A stretch of DNA of 64,000 bases from Daphnia pulex (Eukaryota; Arthropoda; Branchiopoda; Diplostraca; Daphniidae), in assembly GCF_021134715.1 (NCBI RefSeq), contig NC_060022.1, positions 5,001-69,000 of the forward strand, read 5' to 3'. The translations under genes were made by a program, and so were the position numbers. Of the stretch, positions 46,831 to 60,222 are shown one piece after another. Every line of letters begins with the position of its first letter. Within the stretch, counting starts at the first letter, position 1. The notes under the pieces were generated by a model that searched no databases, was not told the origin of the DNA, and was given only the letters and a program-made list of their open reading frames with translations.

Positions 46831-49800
46831 ATTTATACATACGCGATTATTCCTCATCAGACTCCTCCTCCTTCCACCATATTCCCACACTATAAACACA
46901 CACGTCTACACACTTGATCAACGTACTATACTATATTATAAATAAGACTGAACTGCTATAAATTCGATTCCAAATGGGCTACGTACATCGAAATTTCGTT
47001 TATTACATCATATTTCATCAGCACTCAATCCATCGGTATATATATTGATTGATATGATATTATTATAATATACAGTCATTGATGGGAATCAGCTTCAGAA
47101 GCTGTGATTGGCACGTTATTGTATAGGCTGGCTGCGTTATGGGTTTAGGCTTTATTTTGTAAAAATAAATAGTTACGACGACATGATAGTATACCCGATC
47201 AAAAGAAATCTGTTTTTTTCTCTTTTAATTACATAGAGACTTTTATCATTCATCTGACAGATGTAGAAGCCCGTGTACAGAATTTTGATTTGTTATTTTA
47301 TTCAAATTCAAATTGTCGATACCACATCATTCGCGTCCGCTTATTTAAAAAAACAAAAACAAAATGACTATACCAAATTTTACAGGAAATTCACATATAT
47401 CAATCAAAGATATTGGTACGTGTATAATAGGCTTAGCCTACATCATTTCAAAAAATGTGTAATACAAAATAGAGAGAGACACAGACGAGAGACTATTATG
47501 GAGCTCAGCATTCGATTGGTTATTATCATTTTGTCCCAGACAATTTTGTATCATAGGCAATTATCAAACACTATCAATGATGTAATAATAATAATAATAA
47601 TAAATAGCCACTTTCGCGTTTCCCCTCAATATATACCTTTTTGTATAATCATGATAGGGCAGAGCAGGTTATTAAATATTAAAATACTCGAAGCGCATGA
47701 TGGGATATATATAAATAGACGTAAACTTTCCGGATAAATTAATTGTACAATATGCCAACATCATCACCACTATAAATTACATTAAAAATTATAATTCGAT
47801 ATCTATTTATATGCTGCTGTGCGGTTTAACTCCTTCATTAACCTTTTTTTCTCTCGTCGTATAATAATAATAATATACATATAAATATCTATATCCCTCA
47901 CACTTCCTATACATTATTATTATTGTTATTATTACGATGTTTTGTATACTCATTTCCTCCCGCTCTCGATTTTTTGTAAACCTCACGGAAATGATAGACG
48001 AAGACGAGACAAACAGACACACAAAAAGATACAAAGAAAAAAAAACATTTCTATGAAATTAGCCGGGTGCGGTCTCTATATTAAAAATGATTGTTATTAT
48101 AAGGTATACATTTCAATATATGATGTATACTCTCAGCCACTCTGCAGCAATTTTCCATGTATTATTCTCTATTCCATCATATTATTACCCCCTCCCCTTT
48201 CTTTCTATTCAACTTCTATATATTGTGTGTGTCAATTTCTATTCAAATATCATCATCCAACCAATATCCTCTTTTAATGGACTGATTGTTCGTTATTATT
48301 CATTTGAGTTTTCGTTGGACATATTATCTCGACAATTCCTCTTCCTCTCTCTCTCTCTCCTCAATTTCGTATAAATATAATAATAAACTCAAAATGATTA
48401 CAAACACGTCTAGATATTCAAGCGTCGCACATTTATTCATTTAGGCCTACAATACGGTCATAATTATAGCTCACATTCTTTTATCGATTCGAGTCTCTCA
48501 CATCATCCCCTCGACGCCTACAGCCAAAGAAATGAGTTAGTCATCCAGCAGTTGACGTCTATTTCGATTTTGATACCATCAGAGTCTCAGCCGAAGGATA
48601 ATAATAATATCGATTTATATTTATATATCTGACATTTCGCTCTGTCAGCAAAATCAACCAAAAGCGTATCCTTTACTTTCTTTATTTTGGGATGATTTGA
48701 GATTATATTTCTTGTCTTCTATGAAATAACGAGCGTGTGAAACAAGTGCGTGTCACGAACAGGCTGCTGTTGTTGTTTGGTTGTTTTGTTTTGTTTCTCT
48801 CAGCGGGCGCCGATCGATAAGTTCAATACACAAGACATGAGGCGGGTGGAGGGGGGTTCCATTACGTGTTGATGAAACGGGCAAGTCTATAACACAGGAG
48901 CTGGGATTCCGGGATTCATTGGAAAAAGGGGATGGCAATGAAAGGAATATAATACAAATCAGCCATCAGAAATCATTCGGGTAAATATAACAGCCACGCC
49001 CAGATATTTTTGAAAAAGTCTATTATCAAAGGAAAATGTTCGTCCACCAATTTTGCCAGAACAAGGTCCGAAGGCTACGTGTATAACCATTAGAGAATAA
49101 ATTAGCAAAGAATAATTTCAAAGTCTTAATGATGCCAGCAATCAAGCGCTCGGCAAATGTATATAGCCTGTCCTACTATAATCCAAATAGTAGGCTATAA
49201 CAACAGTCTAATAATAATAATAACAAGAAGAATCTTTGTTTGTCATGTGCGTTTATTATAGTACGTGCTGCTGGCTGCTGGCTGTGCTGTGTTGATCGTT
49301 CATCATCTTCACATTAGTGCCTATTATTTTCTTCTACATCCTATAATTAAAAAAACAAACATGCGTCTATTCTATCAATTTATTTCTTGATTGTCTCCCT
49401 GCTGCCAAATAATGTGTATAGGTTATACATGCCGCGTGGACTCTTTATTTGGGTTGTTATCGATCCATCTCCGGCAACGCTGTTGTACATCTTTATATAG
49501 GCCTTGTATATTGGCTCATTGACGCACTTCTTTTTTTTTTTTAAATTCGCACTTTCATTCAAAAAATGAAATGAAACCAAATAATAAAACTGGCTAGATA
49601 TGCTGGGAGAAAAATAATCAAAATATTCATATGTGCTCAATCAAATTGCCATTTATGACCATACAGAGAGTCCAAATTTTCCGTTCGAGTCGGCTGCTGT
49701 GCCTATATAAACTCTACATGGAAAAGTTGATGTAGCAAATGTAAAACTGTCGAAAACTGTCCAGCAGATAGAGAGAAGTGATATGAACAGAGAGCCGCGC

Positions 49801-52800
49801 AATCGACCTTTCCAGCCGTTGGTCAATTAGAATATCCTTTCATCTCTGCTCTCTGCTGTGCTCGCTCTAGACTCTCGGGGTTCTTTTTTTGATACTTTGC
49901 TTCCATCATCATCTTATTAACCAGAGTGCCACAGGCTCCTTCCTCTTCCTGGCCAACTTCCTGTATATATACAAGTACTCCCATCACAGACGACGACCGC
50001 CCAGAAAACCCATTTCAAACCGATTGAAAATGATTTCAATGTTATATAGACTCCCGTCACTATATTGTCGCCTTTTATTCTATTCTTGTATAAATAAGAA
50101 GATGATTCTTCCAATGGCATTTATACTTTCATCTGATGCACTTATGGCGTCTGACATTCGAGCCACTTGATGTCGTACATTTTTCTGGTCTTTGCCAACA
50201 CTTTGGGTGCAGACCCCACAGCACACATCGACATCAGCAGATCAAACTGTTGAATTATTCCACTTGATGGCGGATCAACAATGATGGAATTGTCACACGG
50301 CAGCACCGCATGACCCCGCCGACTACCACCAAAAGTGGCCCATTGGGGTTCGTCGCAAATACATTTTATTTATCTTCCGTCTGTTTGACAATCGAATTCC
50401 GCCAAATTCCATTTCGACAAATCCAGCAGCAGTGACCCCATTTGTTCAAATTTCATTTCTCATTTTTCCTTTGGTTATTTTCGCTCAGCAGAGGTGAAAA
50501 TGTCGTACTGAGGAGAGTCGCCGGGGTCCATCGCCAATCCAATTATCCATCGACTTCCGCTCGCTGCTCAAAACGTCAAGATGAGGAGGCCGCTCAAGTG
50601 CAGCAGCAGCTCACGTCGACTGATACTCGTAGAAGAGATCGGACTAGGTATACGTGAGACACACGACACAGCGGACGGGCAGCCCAAATCGGCTTTTCAG
50701 ACCCGAAAATTGTATTTCATTTGGTTCAGCGCAGCACCGAGAGAACTCTTATTTCTTGTCTTTTCCAATTTGCGATTAGAATTAAATATGCATAGACATT
50801 TGGCACGTCACTCTACCCGTTCCAGCAACAGCAGAGTTCTTGGAATTCAATTAATTAGACGTCCTACCACTGCCGGTAGAGCTCTGAATTGGATTATCAA
50901 AATGCTGGAATATTAAAAGAAACTTCCGCGATATTATATATCCACTGTTGGATTCATGCGTTAATTTGATATACTCTGTTGAACATTGAAATCGAATTGG
51001 AATCGAATTAGAACCAAATTGACATAATGCGGCATCATCAGACTGTGTAGCAGATTTCCAATGATTCGACTCTATGATGCTGTTGGATTTATTTTTGATT
51101 GACTGACAGAGAAACGGCCTAATAATATGAGAACAAATGTCTATAGACGTCATCCGCATCAATCAATTCGATTCCACCAGAGAGTAGTCGAAATCTTCAG
51201 CAGTTGCCTAATAAATAAATAAATAATAAAGACATCAATCAACAATCGGGAGATCAATATCGCCTTGTCTATAGTTGTTATATCTTTGTTCTCAGACAAA
51301 AGAGTCGGGAATAAAAATCTATAAGGTAACCTGTCGAAATTTAACTTTTATTTCTTTTTTCCTTTAATGTTGGATATGTACTCCGGTACGTTGTGGTGGT
51401 TGGGACAGAACTTGGAGAGTGTCGCAGAATTCTATTCATCACGCTAAAAGTCACATGTGTCCCGCACTCCCGCAGGACTTTTTTCCTTTTTTTCCCGAAT
51501 TTTCAATTGCGATGCCACGGGGCAGAAAAAATGGCGGCCGTGACATTTGCCAATTGCAAATAAAAAAGTATCGACCATTTAAAGAAGAAAAGTAAAAAAA
51601 GTAAAGGACTAGAATATTCAATGAGTCGAAATAACCAAGAAAAAGAAGAAAAATCAGCTGCTGTTGGGGTCAATTGCAAAATGAATGGCACACGCCACCC
51701 ACCATCGCACCAGTTTATATTGCGGTCTGGTCCTTTTTGCTATTTCGGTCTGGCTGGGTCGTGTCTCTATGCAGTTGCTGTGGATCCATTAGATTATCGA
51801 TTCGTTTGCTTATTCCCTTTTAGAGAAAAAACATTTTCTTTTTCGATTAAGGAAAGCGAAACAATCGCCTCGGTGTATATACGCCGTCTGCTGCCTGTGC
51901 ACAGCAGAATAATCGATCAAATCTAAAAAAAGACGAAAGAGAAAAAAGGGCGTGGCTGGTGGCCATTCTAGAATCGCCCGGCTGTATACTACAAGCCACA
52001 GCCGCAGCAGAGAAGAACCAGCATCGGCCGTTAATGCAGTTATATATGTACGTACAACGTCGGTCGGGAAATAAAAAGGAGAAAGACAAATTAAGAATAG
52101 GCGGCGGCTGGCTGGCCGGCCCAGCAAATTGTAATCACCCAAAGGTTAGATCCCTCGATCAATCTACTACGGCAGCAGCAGGCCGGGCCGGGCCAGCCCG
52201 CAGCAATGCGATTATTCCCAGTTAGGAAATAAAAAAAAAAAGAAAATTGCCCTGAACCAAGATTTATAGAAGAGCCGGCCGGCCCTTAACATCTAACAAC
52301 ATGTCTGGCGATTTTCCTTGCGGTCGCTATATACCGAAATAATGGGCCCTCCAGCAGCCGACTCTTCCAGCTATTGCCCTTAGCCCCGCCCACCTAATAC
52401 AGAGTAGTACCACCACCACCAACCCAGCCCAACAAATGAAATACCTCCATCCAGGAGCAGCAGCGATATTTGATTGGAATAATAGAGTAGAGCAATATAT
52501 TGATTTGCATTTTGGTGGGGTAGCAGGAGTATAGGGTGAGAGTCACGTTCGGAATATCCCCACGTGACGAACCCTGCAGGATGGATGGATCAATTTTTTC
52601 TCATTTTTTAGTTGGCCCAGGGACGTCGCTGCTGATGTTCTGTTGCGGTCGGGTCGTAGTTTGCAGCTGACACACAACAGCCATTCCCTTTTTTCATCTT
52701 TTCTTCCGGAAAATTCCGGCGATGGAAGAGAATTTCATTATTAGACTCTGCGCACAAGAGAAATTGTATTGGTCTCTCAGACTCTAATGGAATGGAGGCG

Positions 52801-52860
52801 GTTATTCGTCATTAATGAGTCGTGATTGCGGAATGCGGATGATAATAGATTACAATCTAA
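46831..52860. other. AT-rich gap between DIRAS and TMCO4
   Basis: Begins with the DIRAS 3' UTR. Contains a (TAA)n tract at 47582-47603, CT and TAA runs (48346-48360, 49205-49223) and many TATA-like runs. Open frames reach 154 codons but are low-complexity and share no family features. No gene, RNA or complete mobile element recognised on either strand. Confidence 0.45.
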
Positions 52861-55800
52861 TCAGGTGGAATTGGCATCTCGACATCCGCCCACCTCCTCC
52901 TTCTCTCCTCCATCCGGAATGGGCCGGTCGTCCTGTTGACTCTGCCAATCCATCAGAAAACAAACAAAAAACAAATGCGCATCAGATCACAATTTCCATC
53001 CATCCATCCATCTCCTCGTCCCCACCCCATCATCGCAAGATGAGGGTAAACATTCCTCATGATCCGGTGGATGGAAGAGACGGGCGGATGTTGATGGATT
53101 GAAATAAAACAAAATTTCTTTCTTTTACGTTTCTCCATTCATCAAATTCCATCAACCCAAAAGACCCTGGGGCATGATTTTTTGTTCTTACTTGCGATTG
53201 TTGTTGCTGTTGTTGCGACGTGGTTGTTGTTGTTATCGGGATGACGCGGAGCAATGCGATAGCCTTGAGGCATTGGTCAGCTTTGGTCCTGTAGTCGCCG
53301 TGACCTACAACAACAACAACGAGGGGGAAATGCGCAACCAGAAATCAAAATGCCAGTGCGACGTCGTGTCTCGTCTGACGTTCCAGTGGGTCACGGCCCA
53401 GCCCAAAAAACCCCCAAAAAAGATAAAATGGCGCACCTACCGCTGATTAGATGAGAAAGGTCGACGTTGACGAGTTGATCGTGTTGGATATCGACGCCCT
53501 CCAGTCCCGCCACGTCATAAGCCGCCGACGCTGTCCGGCAAACAATTTTCAAGACCCAGTCGTTGCTGTTTGAGTTATGCCAGGGCCAGCAAAACGGACA
53601 GATGAGAAAATCAAATCAATTCAAATTTGGTAAAAAAATGTCAATTTTAAATTTTTAATACCGGGAAAAGGCGTTGACCAGTTGTCCGGCAACGACGTCC
53701 AGTAACGGCCGCCATTCACTAGGATTACCAGTGACGGGAGTGCCGATCAGAACAGCGTCCTGAACGATCCCTCGTCCACCTCTCCTGTGCAGCTCCTTGA
53801 AAAAGAAGAAAAAGGAGAAATCAATAGAAAAGAATTTCAACGTCAGCTGCTCCCATCACATTTGAATGGCACAAGTCCACACACGTGCCGGGCCCATAAT
53901 AAGCACAGAGAGCGGTGCTGGGCGGGGCTGCCTTAATAATAAGAATAGAATAAGAGGGGTTTAAAAATAAAAAAAACGCGGGACGACAAGTGCTGTATGC
54001 GTACACGAACGAAAAAAAAGGAGCCGGGACGACATATGATCGATCCGGCAGTGGAAATGAGAGGAGAGCTCACGGCCATCATTGATTCGCTTTTTCTCTC
54101 TCAACTTGTGTGTAGGGAAATAAAATTTTTAAGGATCGACTGAGCACTGGCCAATAATAATACCTTGAGGCAGAAATAGACGACCCGGGCTCCTAGGCTG
54201 AATCCAAGTAGAGTGACGGGCCGACGTCCGAATGTGCCATCCATCAACGTCTCGGCCAGCATTTGCCCGACCTTCGTCATTACACAAAGAAATAGAAGAA
54301 GAAGAATGAGAATGAGACGGACAGACTCGTCGTCAGCGCCATAATAATAAGGATCGCGTCATTATTATCTCCATCTGCTCCCATGTGTACGTGTGTGTAG
54401 TAGGGACAGACAAATCAGTGAGCTCATTGTTGTACATCACGCTGGGCAATTGAAATATGAATCTACCGGCTGGTCGGACTGCCGGGGGGGATGAATAAAC
54501 AAAAGAAACTGGCCCATCTTTGATTCTGATTTTGCAAGTTCTGGCACGTGTCACGGTCGTCATTCCCGAACGGCGGGAGGCCGAAAATAACAAGTTCACG
54601 AGCCCACCGTCGTCATAAGTAAACCCGACAGTCAATTTCATTTGGAAAGGGTAAGGCAGTGTCCATCTGACTATAACAAGGTCGCCCTCTTTTGGCCGTC
54701 GGGATCGACGGGATCGATCGGTGGACCTCCCGCGGTCCCGGGACCTTCTTTCTCAATGGAATAAGAAATGAACGAGAATGGAGTGCATTATACCTGGGCG
54801 CTCCGGTTACAGCAGACGTTCCATGGATTATCAATGACGGATGTCAAACTAAGGATCTATACATCAAAAACAAATTCATAAAAATAAATATCCATCAAAA
54901 GGATTTCACTAGGAAAAATGGAGGGAAATTTAAAATTGTCTCTTACGGTTCGTGGAAGAGCAACAGCCGTGACTAAACCTGTGCAAATAATTGGGACCAA
55001 TGACGCAATTTTTTTAAAAAACGAAAAGAATAAATAATAAATCTGTAATATGGGACTAGGATCAAAGGATTGGATAATGTATACCGTGAAAAATGGTCAT
55101 TTTAAGGACTTCGGTGGCCGCCATTGAAATGGCCAATCTGCAAACGGCATCGATGGCACGTCCCATTTCGGCCAGATATTTCGTCTCGTATTGGAGTCCG
55201 TACTGCTCCCGGGAATGAATCAATCCGTCAAACGATTGCATCAGACGTCGTTCAATGGATTCTTCTATTTCATCGTCGTCGTCGTCGCTATTTTCGTCTT
55301 CAAATTCTTCTGCCAATTGATTTTGATCGGGCGGCGGAAGCCAACCGGGACAGCAAATGGTGACGTGCAGTCGTGAGCCTTCGCCAGGTGACAGACGAAC
55401 AAAGAAAAACTCTTCAACGTCGCCCACTCGTTTGTTCATCTTGTAGCCCGACACGCCGGCGCCGGCCGCACCAAACAGCGAACCAATCACGGCCGCTCCC
55501 GCCACACTTCCAGCCGCTGCAGCTCCACCGCCCACACCTTTTTATTTCATTTAAATCTAATCAGATTTAAATTTGTAGGCAACTTTTGTGTGTGTTATTA
55601 TACCCAGGAGAGCCGCTAAACTTCCGGCGACCAGTGGTGCCACTAATCCGCCAGTCAGACCGACCAGAACGCCTCCGCCGACGGAAGCGGCTCCAATCCA
55701 TGCGAATTTCTTGGCTTTTTTCATTTTCATTTCCTTCTTCTCTCGTTCTTCTTCCCTTTTTCGTTGTAATTCGGCTAATGAATCAATCGCCAAAAATTAA

Positions 55801-56420
55801 AAAGTCATAAAATGTCGACTCACTGCAAAGTTTTGGTACGGAGTCCTCGTTCCACTCGATGGACGATGGCGTCTTCCAGCATTTCAAAGTGTTCCACGCT
55901 CAATCCAAACAGTTGGGTGGCCCATTCGTGAAGGATAACTCGAATACGAGCGTCATAATTGCCTACAACAACAAAAACAAACAAAATACAAAATGAGTTG
56001 TCTGCAATCCAATATTATCTGTTGATAATAATAATAATATTATACTACCGAGCATTAGAGCCCATTGTAATGCGTCGTAAACGACTCGGGTTCCGTCACC
56101 GTGAAATTCCGGCTCCTCCAATAACATTTGAACGTACGGATCTCTGGTGTGGCCCGACTCGGATTCCATCAGCAATTGCATCATCGGCTCGCACTGTCAG
56201 ACTCATTATAATAATAATTGAAATGTCGATGAATATAAAAACAAGAAAAGAAACAACAAACCCGCATGAGTTTGACGTGCTCGAGCAGACGACGCAGGGA
56301 TTGCTGGCGAAATTCAGGATCACACGACTCGTGGCTGTGACGTTCATTCAAACTCAAGGCCAACAGCGAGGCATAGGCGTAACGAGCAGGATCGCTCCAA
56401 TCGGCTGCAGTAGTAGCCAT
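52861..56420 (-). CDS. TMCO4: TMCO4-like transmembrane / alpha-beta hydrolase-fold protein (DUF726)
   Basis: Twelve exons (minus): 56262-56420, 56049-56193, 55840-55962, 55604-55774, 55085-55537, 54947-54978, 54794-54856, 54164-54271, 53662-53795, 53441-53565, 53192-53304, 52861-52941; 568 residues (human TMCO4 634). A Lys/Glu-rich coiled coil (about 143-165) leads into a Gly/Ala-rich hydrophobic region (165-235) of two or more membrane segments with SVGGGVLVGLTGGL. A strongly acidic loop (DDDDDEIEE) follows, then SVIDNPWNVC, and the nucleophile-elbow motif GFSLG with Ser407. Its enzymatic activity is not established in the family. Exon 3 uses the weaker GTACCA donor because the nearer GTGAGT breaks the frame. 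The last exons encode a Thr/Gln run (SQQQQQQSQ). Starts head-to-head with EIF4E3 569 bp away. Confidence 0.92.
52997..53012. repeat. CCAT microsatellite
   Basis: Four CCAT units in the last TMCO4 intron. Confidence 0.7.
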
Positions 56421-56989
56421 TCAACGTGTAATAAATGACCAAATTGCGTGTATCACTTGAAGGAGGGAATTTGGTTGAAAGAAAACCAAGCAAACGCCAT
56501 AAACCAGTTTATATTGAGACTGTGAGCTATAGAGAAAGCCGAAAAACGGGAATGAATATAAATTGTTGACGAGCTTCGGGCTATGTAATCGCAGCCAACA
56601 CGATAAGGTCAGCTGACCACACAGATAACACACACGGCGAGTCTCTCTGATCTTTAGATTCGAGCAACTGAAACAAATACAAAGTGAACCACAACTGCTG
56701 CACCAGTTTTTATCAAATCGACAGTTGATGGACTGAAACCCGCATGACATAGTCTATACAGTTAGTGGAACAGATATCGACTATTCTTGTTCAAGGACCA
56801 GAAATTGAGGTCGCACCCTATTTTATTAAAGCAACGCTAAACATTTCATTCGAGCTGCGTAACGTAATCGTCGGAATCAACAGGAAGATATACAAAACAG
56901 ACGTTGCTAAGCAGACGAAGCAGACGACGACGCCTTCCGACTTATTACGAAATCTGCTGACACACCAACACACACAGCACAAAAATAAT
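56421..56989. promoter_or_regulatory. Probable bidirectional promoter region TMCO4 / EIF4E3
   Basis: 569 bp between divergent start codons. No clear TATA box on either side, as common for housekeeping genes. The EIF4E3 5' UTR frame is open upstream (from 56765) but lacks family similarity, so the start at 56990 is preferred. Confidence 0.45.
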
Positions 56990-57925
56990 ATGTCGAATCC
57001 AGTCAACTTGCTTCAAACCGCTAATAATGATTGTAATTTGTCACAATCTCCGGCACTGTCAGCTCACACCATCAGCACCATTCACGACCAGGAATGTAGT
57101 GGAACCCCACTGAATACTTCATGGAGTTGGTTTCTGGACAAGTATATTCTAATTTTTGCTGTTCACCCAGCAAACAGCTGCTGCTCAGACTGCACCTATG
57201 TTTACTTTGGCTTTTTATATCGACGATTATTAGGACTGTTCGCGGAGTTTCGGCGGCCGAGTACGAGGCCAATCTGAAAAAGATTTACACCTTCTCCAAG
57301 GCTGAGACGTTCTGGTCAGTGTACCACAATATTCCTTCCGTTGCAGAGATTCAGATGAGGTACAGCTACCATCTGATGAGGGAAGAAAGACGCCCGCTGT
57401 GGGAAGAACCTTACAACCGTAATGGGGGCACCTGGAAGATCAAATGCTTCAAACCTGATACTGTAAGTCTAGACCCTTTTAGCGCTGAAGGCTGGAAATA
57501 CTAAACAACTTCTTCTTGATTATATTATTGCCAGGTGACAGTCTGGAGGGAACTGCTGTTGGCTGCCATTGGAGAACAATTCTGTGATTATGTGGAACCA
57601 GGAGATGATATTTGTGGAGTGTCTGTTTCTGTCAGAGACAGAGATGATATTGTTCAGGTAATATTAGGCTCATTTTCAACTCTGACAAAAATTTAAGTCT
57701 CTATCATACATTTTAATAGATATGGAACATAGACAGCACTAAAGCTGACAAAGCCAGGATAATTCAGAAGATTCAAGAGCTTTGTCCCAATATAGAGTTC
57801 CAGGCTGTCTTTTACAAGCGTAAGAATGATTTGTTGTTTCTTGAGCTATTGGAACATGTCATTACCTTTTTTTAATTTTTAATTTAGCACACCAAACTCA
57901 CCATGCTTATGAAGGCGCCAAATAA
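56990..57925 (+). CDS. EIF4E3: Eukaryotic translation initiation factor 4E type 3 (class III eIF4E)
   Basis: Five exons: 56990-57141, 57234-57462, 57535-57657, 57720-57819, 57888-57925; 213 residues (mammalian 4E3 about 207-224). The eIF4E fold binds the mRNA 5' cap. Landmarks: TSWSWFLDK (the position equivalent to human eIF4E Trp43 is kept), [12 protein letters not shown] (Tyr61 where classical eIF4E has Trp56, the class III hallmark of Cys/Tyr), RRPLWEE (Trp107, equivalent to Trp102), [40 protein letters not shown] and the terminal HHAYEGAK. Class III proteins bind cap with one aromatic and compete with eIF4E. Start at the Met of MSNPV gives the usual short variable N-terminus. Tail-to-tail with EBP2, 360 bp away. 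Confidence 0.95.
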
Positions 57926-58201
57926 TAATAATAGGGTATACGCTGCCACGTACGCATAAAAATGACGGGAATAAGATTCGTCTAAATAATTTACACCTGT
58001 CAAAAAAATCTATCCCCGTATCATTAGTTCTTGTTTTATATTTTGTTTTCAGAGGGAACCAAATAAGGTCGTTCCCATTCAGTAGTTGCGTAATAGGGAT
58101 AATATTTACCCGCTTTCAGTCGATCTGTTTTATCTTCAAAAAGAAAAAAGAGTATAATACTTGTACATTCAAGAAAACCTGGCCAAATATGTGTAAATAC
58201 G

Positions 58202-58207
58202 AATAAA
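58202..58207 (+). terminator. Possible EIF4E3 poly(A) signal
   Basis: AATAAA on the plus strand, 277 bp after the EIF4E3 stop and 79 bp before the EBP2 stop. Confidence 0.4.
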
Positions 58208-58285
58208 GTACACGCGATAAAAACGTCATTACTGTGTCACATCGTTTAATTCATTGGAAAGCAAGTCGTTTAAACATTTAGTTTT

Positions 58286-59545
58286 TTAACGTTTACGGGC
58301 ACCACCACCACCTTTGGCTTTCTTGCCTCCTCCTTGTTTCGCTCGGCCGCCTGGTCCACCTCGTCCTGCTTTGCTGTTTCTGTCGTTGCCGGAATCTTTT
58401 TTCATGTTGTTCTTCTTTGAACCGCTTTTTTTGCCACCAAAGCCAAATTTGTTTTCTTTCGACGCGCGTTTATCACCTTTGCCTCCTCTACCCTTCACGG
58501 CACCCTTGCCTTTACCCTTGCCTTTGACTGGGCCTTTGCTCATGGGTTGACTATAGAATTAAAAACGACAATTAAATATAGCACAACATTAAAATAATTA
58601 AAAATATAGTTGGCATTACAAGACTTTGGATTCGTTCCTTTCCTTCGTCTTTTGCTTGGTGATTTCCACCATGTTTTTCTTCTTGCCGCCGTCATCGTCG
58701 AGGAAATCGAGTGAAGCCAATTTGCCTTCGCGGTATTGCTTGACTTTGGAAAGGAGCTCCTTCTTCTCCTTGGCGCGTTGAAGACCAACTTCAATTTGGA
58801 CTTTTTTACCATATTTCTTGAGCTCTCTGAGTTTTTTAACTTTCTGACATTTTTCCTGGGCCATCTGCTGCGTAAGAACTCGCCTTTTGACCTATCACAA
58901 ATAATAATGCTGGTATTACAGCTCCTTGACAAAACATTTAACAAAAAAATCACCTTCAACATGTGATCGTCAGATTTTGCCATTTGAGCAAAATAGTCTT
59001 CTGGTCTCTTTGTGGGAATTCCTAGTGTTTTGAGTCTGGCAAGCCCTTCAATGATGGCACTCTGTGCTTGGCGGTAAAACAATGTTTCCCTCTGCAGATC
59101 ATCGACGATTCTGTCCCCAGGAGTTTCAATCTTGTACTGTGGTTCAGTATCCTCTTTGCCATTGAGAATGCTATCGACAATTGGCTCTAGTGATGTGGTC
59201 AAGTCAAGTCTTTCAACCCAGTCCAACTTCAGATGTATATCGCTTAGCTTCGAATTCAGCAAGGTCTGAAGAAGATATAAACACATTAGCAAAATGACTC
59301 AACTTGAAAAGAAAATGTACGCATTACAGTGTTGTTGGTAAAGGTCCGTGCAACTTCTTCTTTTTGGTTCAATCCGGGTTGCACCTCGCCTCTCTGATAG
59401 GCTTCTAGCAGCTGAAAATAACAATTGAATATTGAGCAACACAAAATGGAAAAAAAACGACAAAACTAAATACCTCTTCATCAGAATCAACTTCACTTTC
59501 ATCGCTATCAGAGCTGGATTCATTGACGGGGAGTTTTCTCTTCAT
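58286..59545 (-). CDS. EBNA1BP2: rRNA-processing protein EBP2 (EBNA1-binding protein 2 homologue)
   Basis: Five exons (minus): 59474-59545, 59328-59411, 58954-59265, 58620-58891, 58286-58550; 334 residues (human 306). Ebp2 acts in the nucleolus in 27S pre-rRNA processing and large-subunit assembly. N-terminus KRKLPVNESSSDSDESE is acidic. The conserved core spans about 50-230, with KLDWVERLDLT, ETLFYRQAQSAI, GIPTKRPEDYFAQMAKSD and MAQEKCQKVKKLRELKKYGKK (coiled coil). The basic Gly/Lys tail (about 250-334, KGKGKGKG, FGFGGKKSG, GGGARKR) is the nucleolar-type C-terminus. Exon 4 ends at a GTAATG donor right before an in-frame stop; the join to exon 5 is supported by phase and by the family tail. 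Head-to-head with DCAF15. Confidence 0.95.
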
Positions 59546-60222
59546 TGTGAATTAATAATTATCAACTCTTTTTTAGGCGTCCTTAACCACGAGTTGACGG
59601 CACCGCAATTCTTTCTGGCAGAAAAGCAGACAAATTTCAAGCACGTGTTTATACCTTTATGGAGTCACCCTAGCGGGAAGGCATTGAACCTCTTTGTACG
59701 GCAGCGTCTCATGGGGTTAGGCAACCCGTGAAACTGAAAGGAGACGTGGCCTTGAGTTTTTCTTGTTCGACGTAAACAAAGGTTGCCGTTCCCGTCCTTC
59801 GATGTTCTGTAGCAAAATACAGATGATAGAGATAGAGAAGAGGAAGAAATATGGTGTTGCTCATTTTCTATCTCGCCAACTAGTGACTGCTGCGTTAACT
59901 AGTAAATGTTAGGCCAGTCTCGCGAGTTATTTTAAATGTAGGGGGTGGAGAATCAGGATTTTGGATCCCGTCTACGTAAGCGCTAGTGTCGGCCACATTT
60001 TTCGGCTGGTTTTCATCTCTCATCTGTGTAAATCAATCAAATCTATGGATTCTGTTCTATCTTTCCATTATTATTTCCACGTCGGACGTTCGGCTAATTT
60101 TGAGTTTGAAATCGTTAAAATGGTTCTGTTGTTTTGTTGTTGTCACTTTTTCTGAAGACAAATTAACGGCGCTTCTATTGTGGCCTTTGGTTGGTTGCTG
60201 TTGGTGTCAAAATTCCTAGTAA
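59546..60222. promoter_or_regulatory. Probable bidirectional promoter region EBP2 / DCAF15
   Basis: 677 bp between divergent starts. No TATA box seen. No ORF with similarity. Confidence 0.4.

Noticed and set aside
55959-56438. 159-codon plus-strand ORF
   Set aside because: Antisense to TMCO4 exons 1-3, whose minus-strand reading has clear family similarity.
56765-56989. N-terminal extension of EIF4E3
   Set aside because: In frame and open, but it has no similarity to eIF4E and would make the N-terminus far longer than in the family; treated as 5' UTR.
57121-57240. Alternative EIF4E3 start inside the first intron
   Set aside because: The open frame through the intron lacks the conserved WFLDK segment in the right register; the spliced model matches the family throughout.
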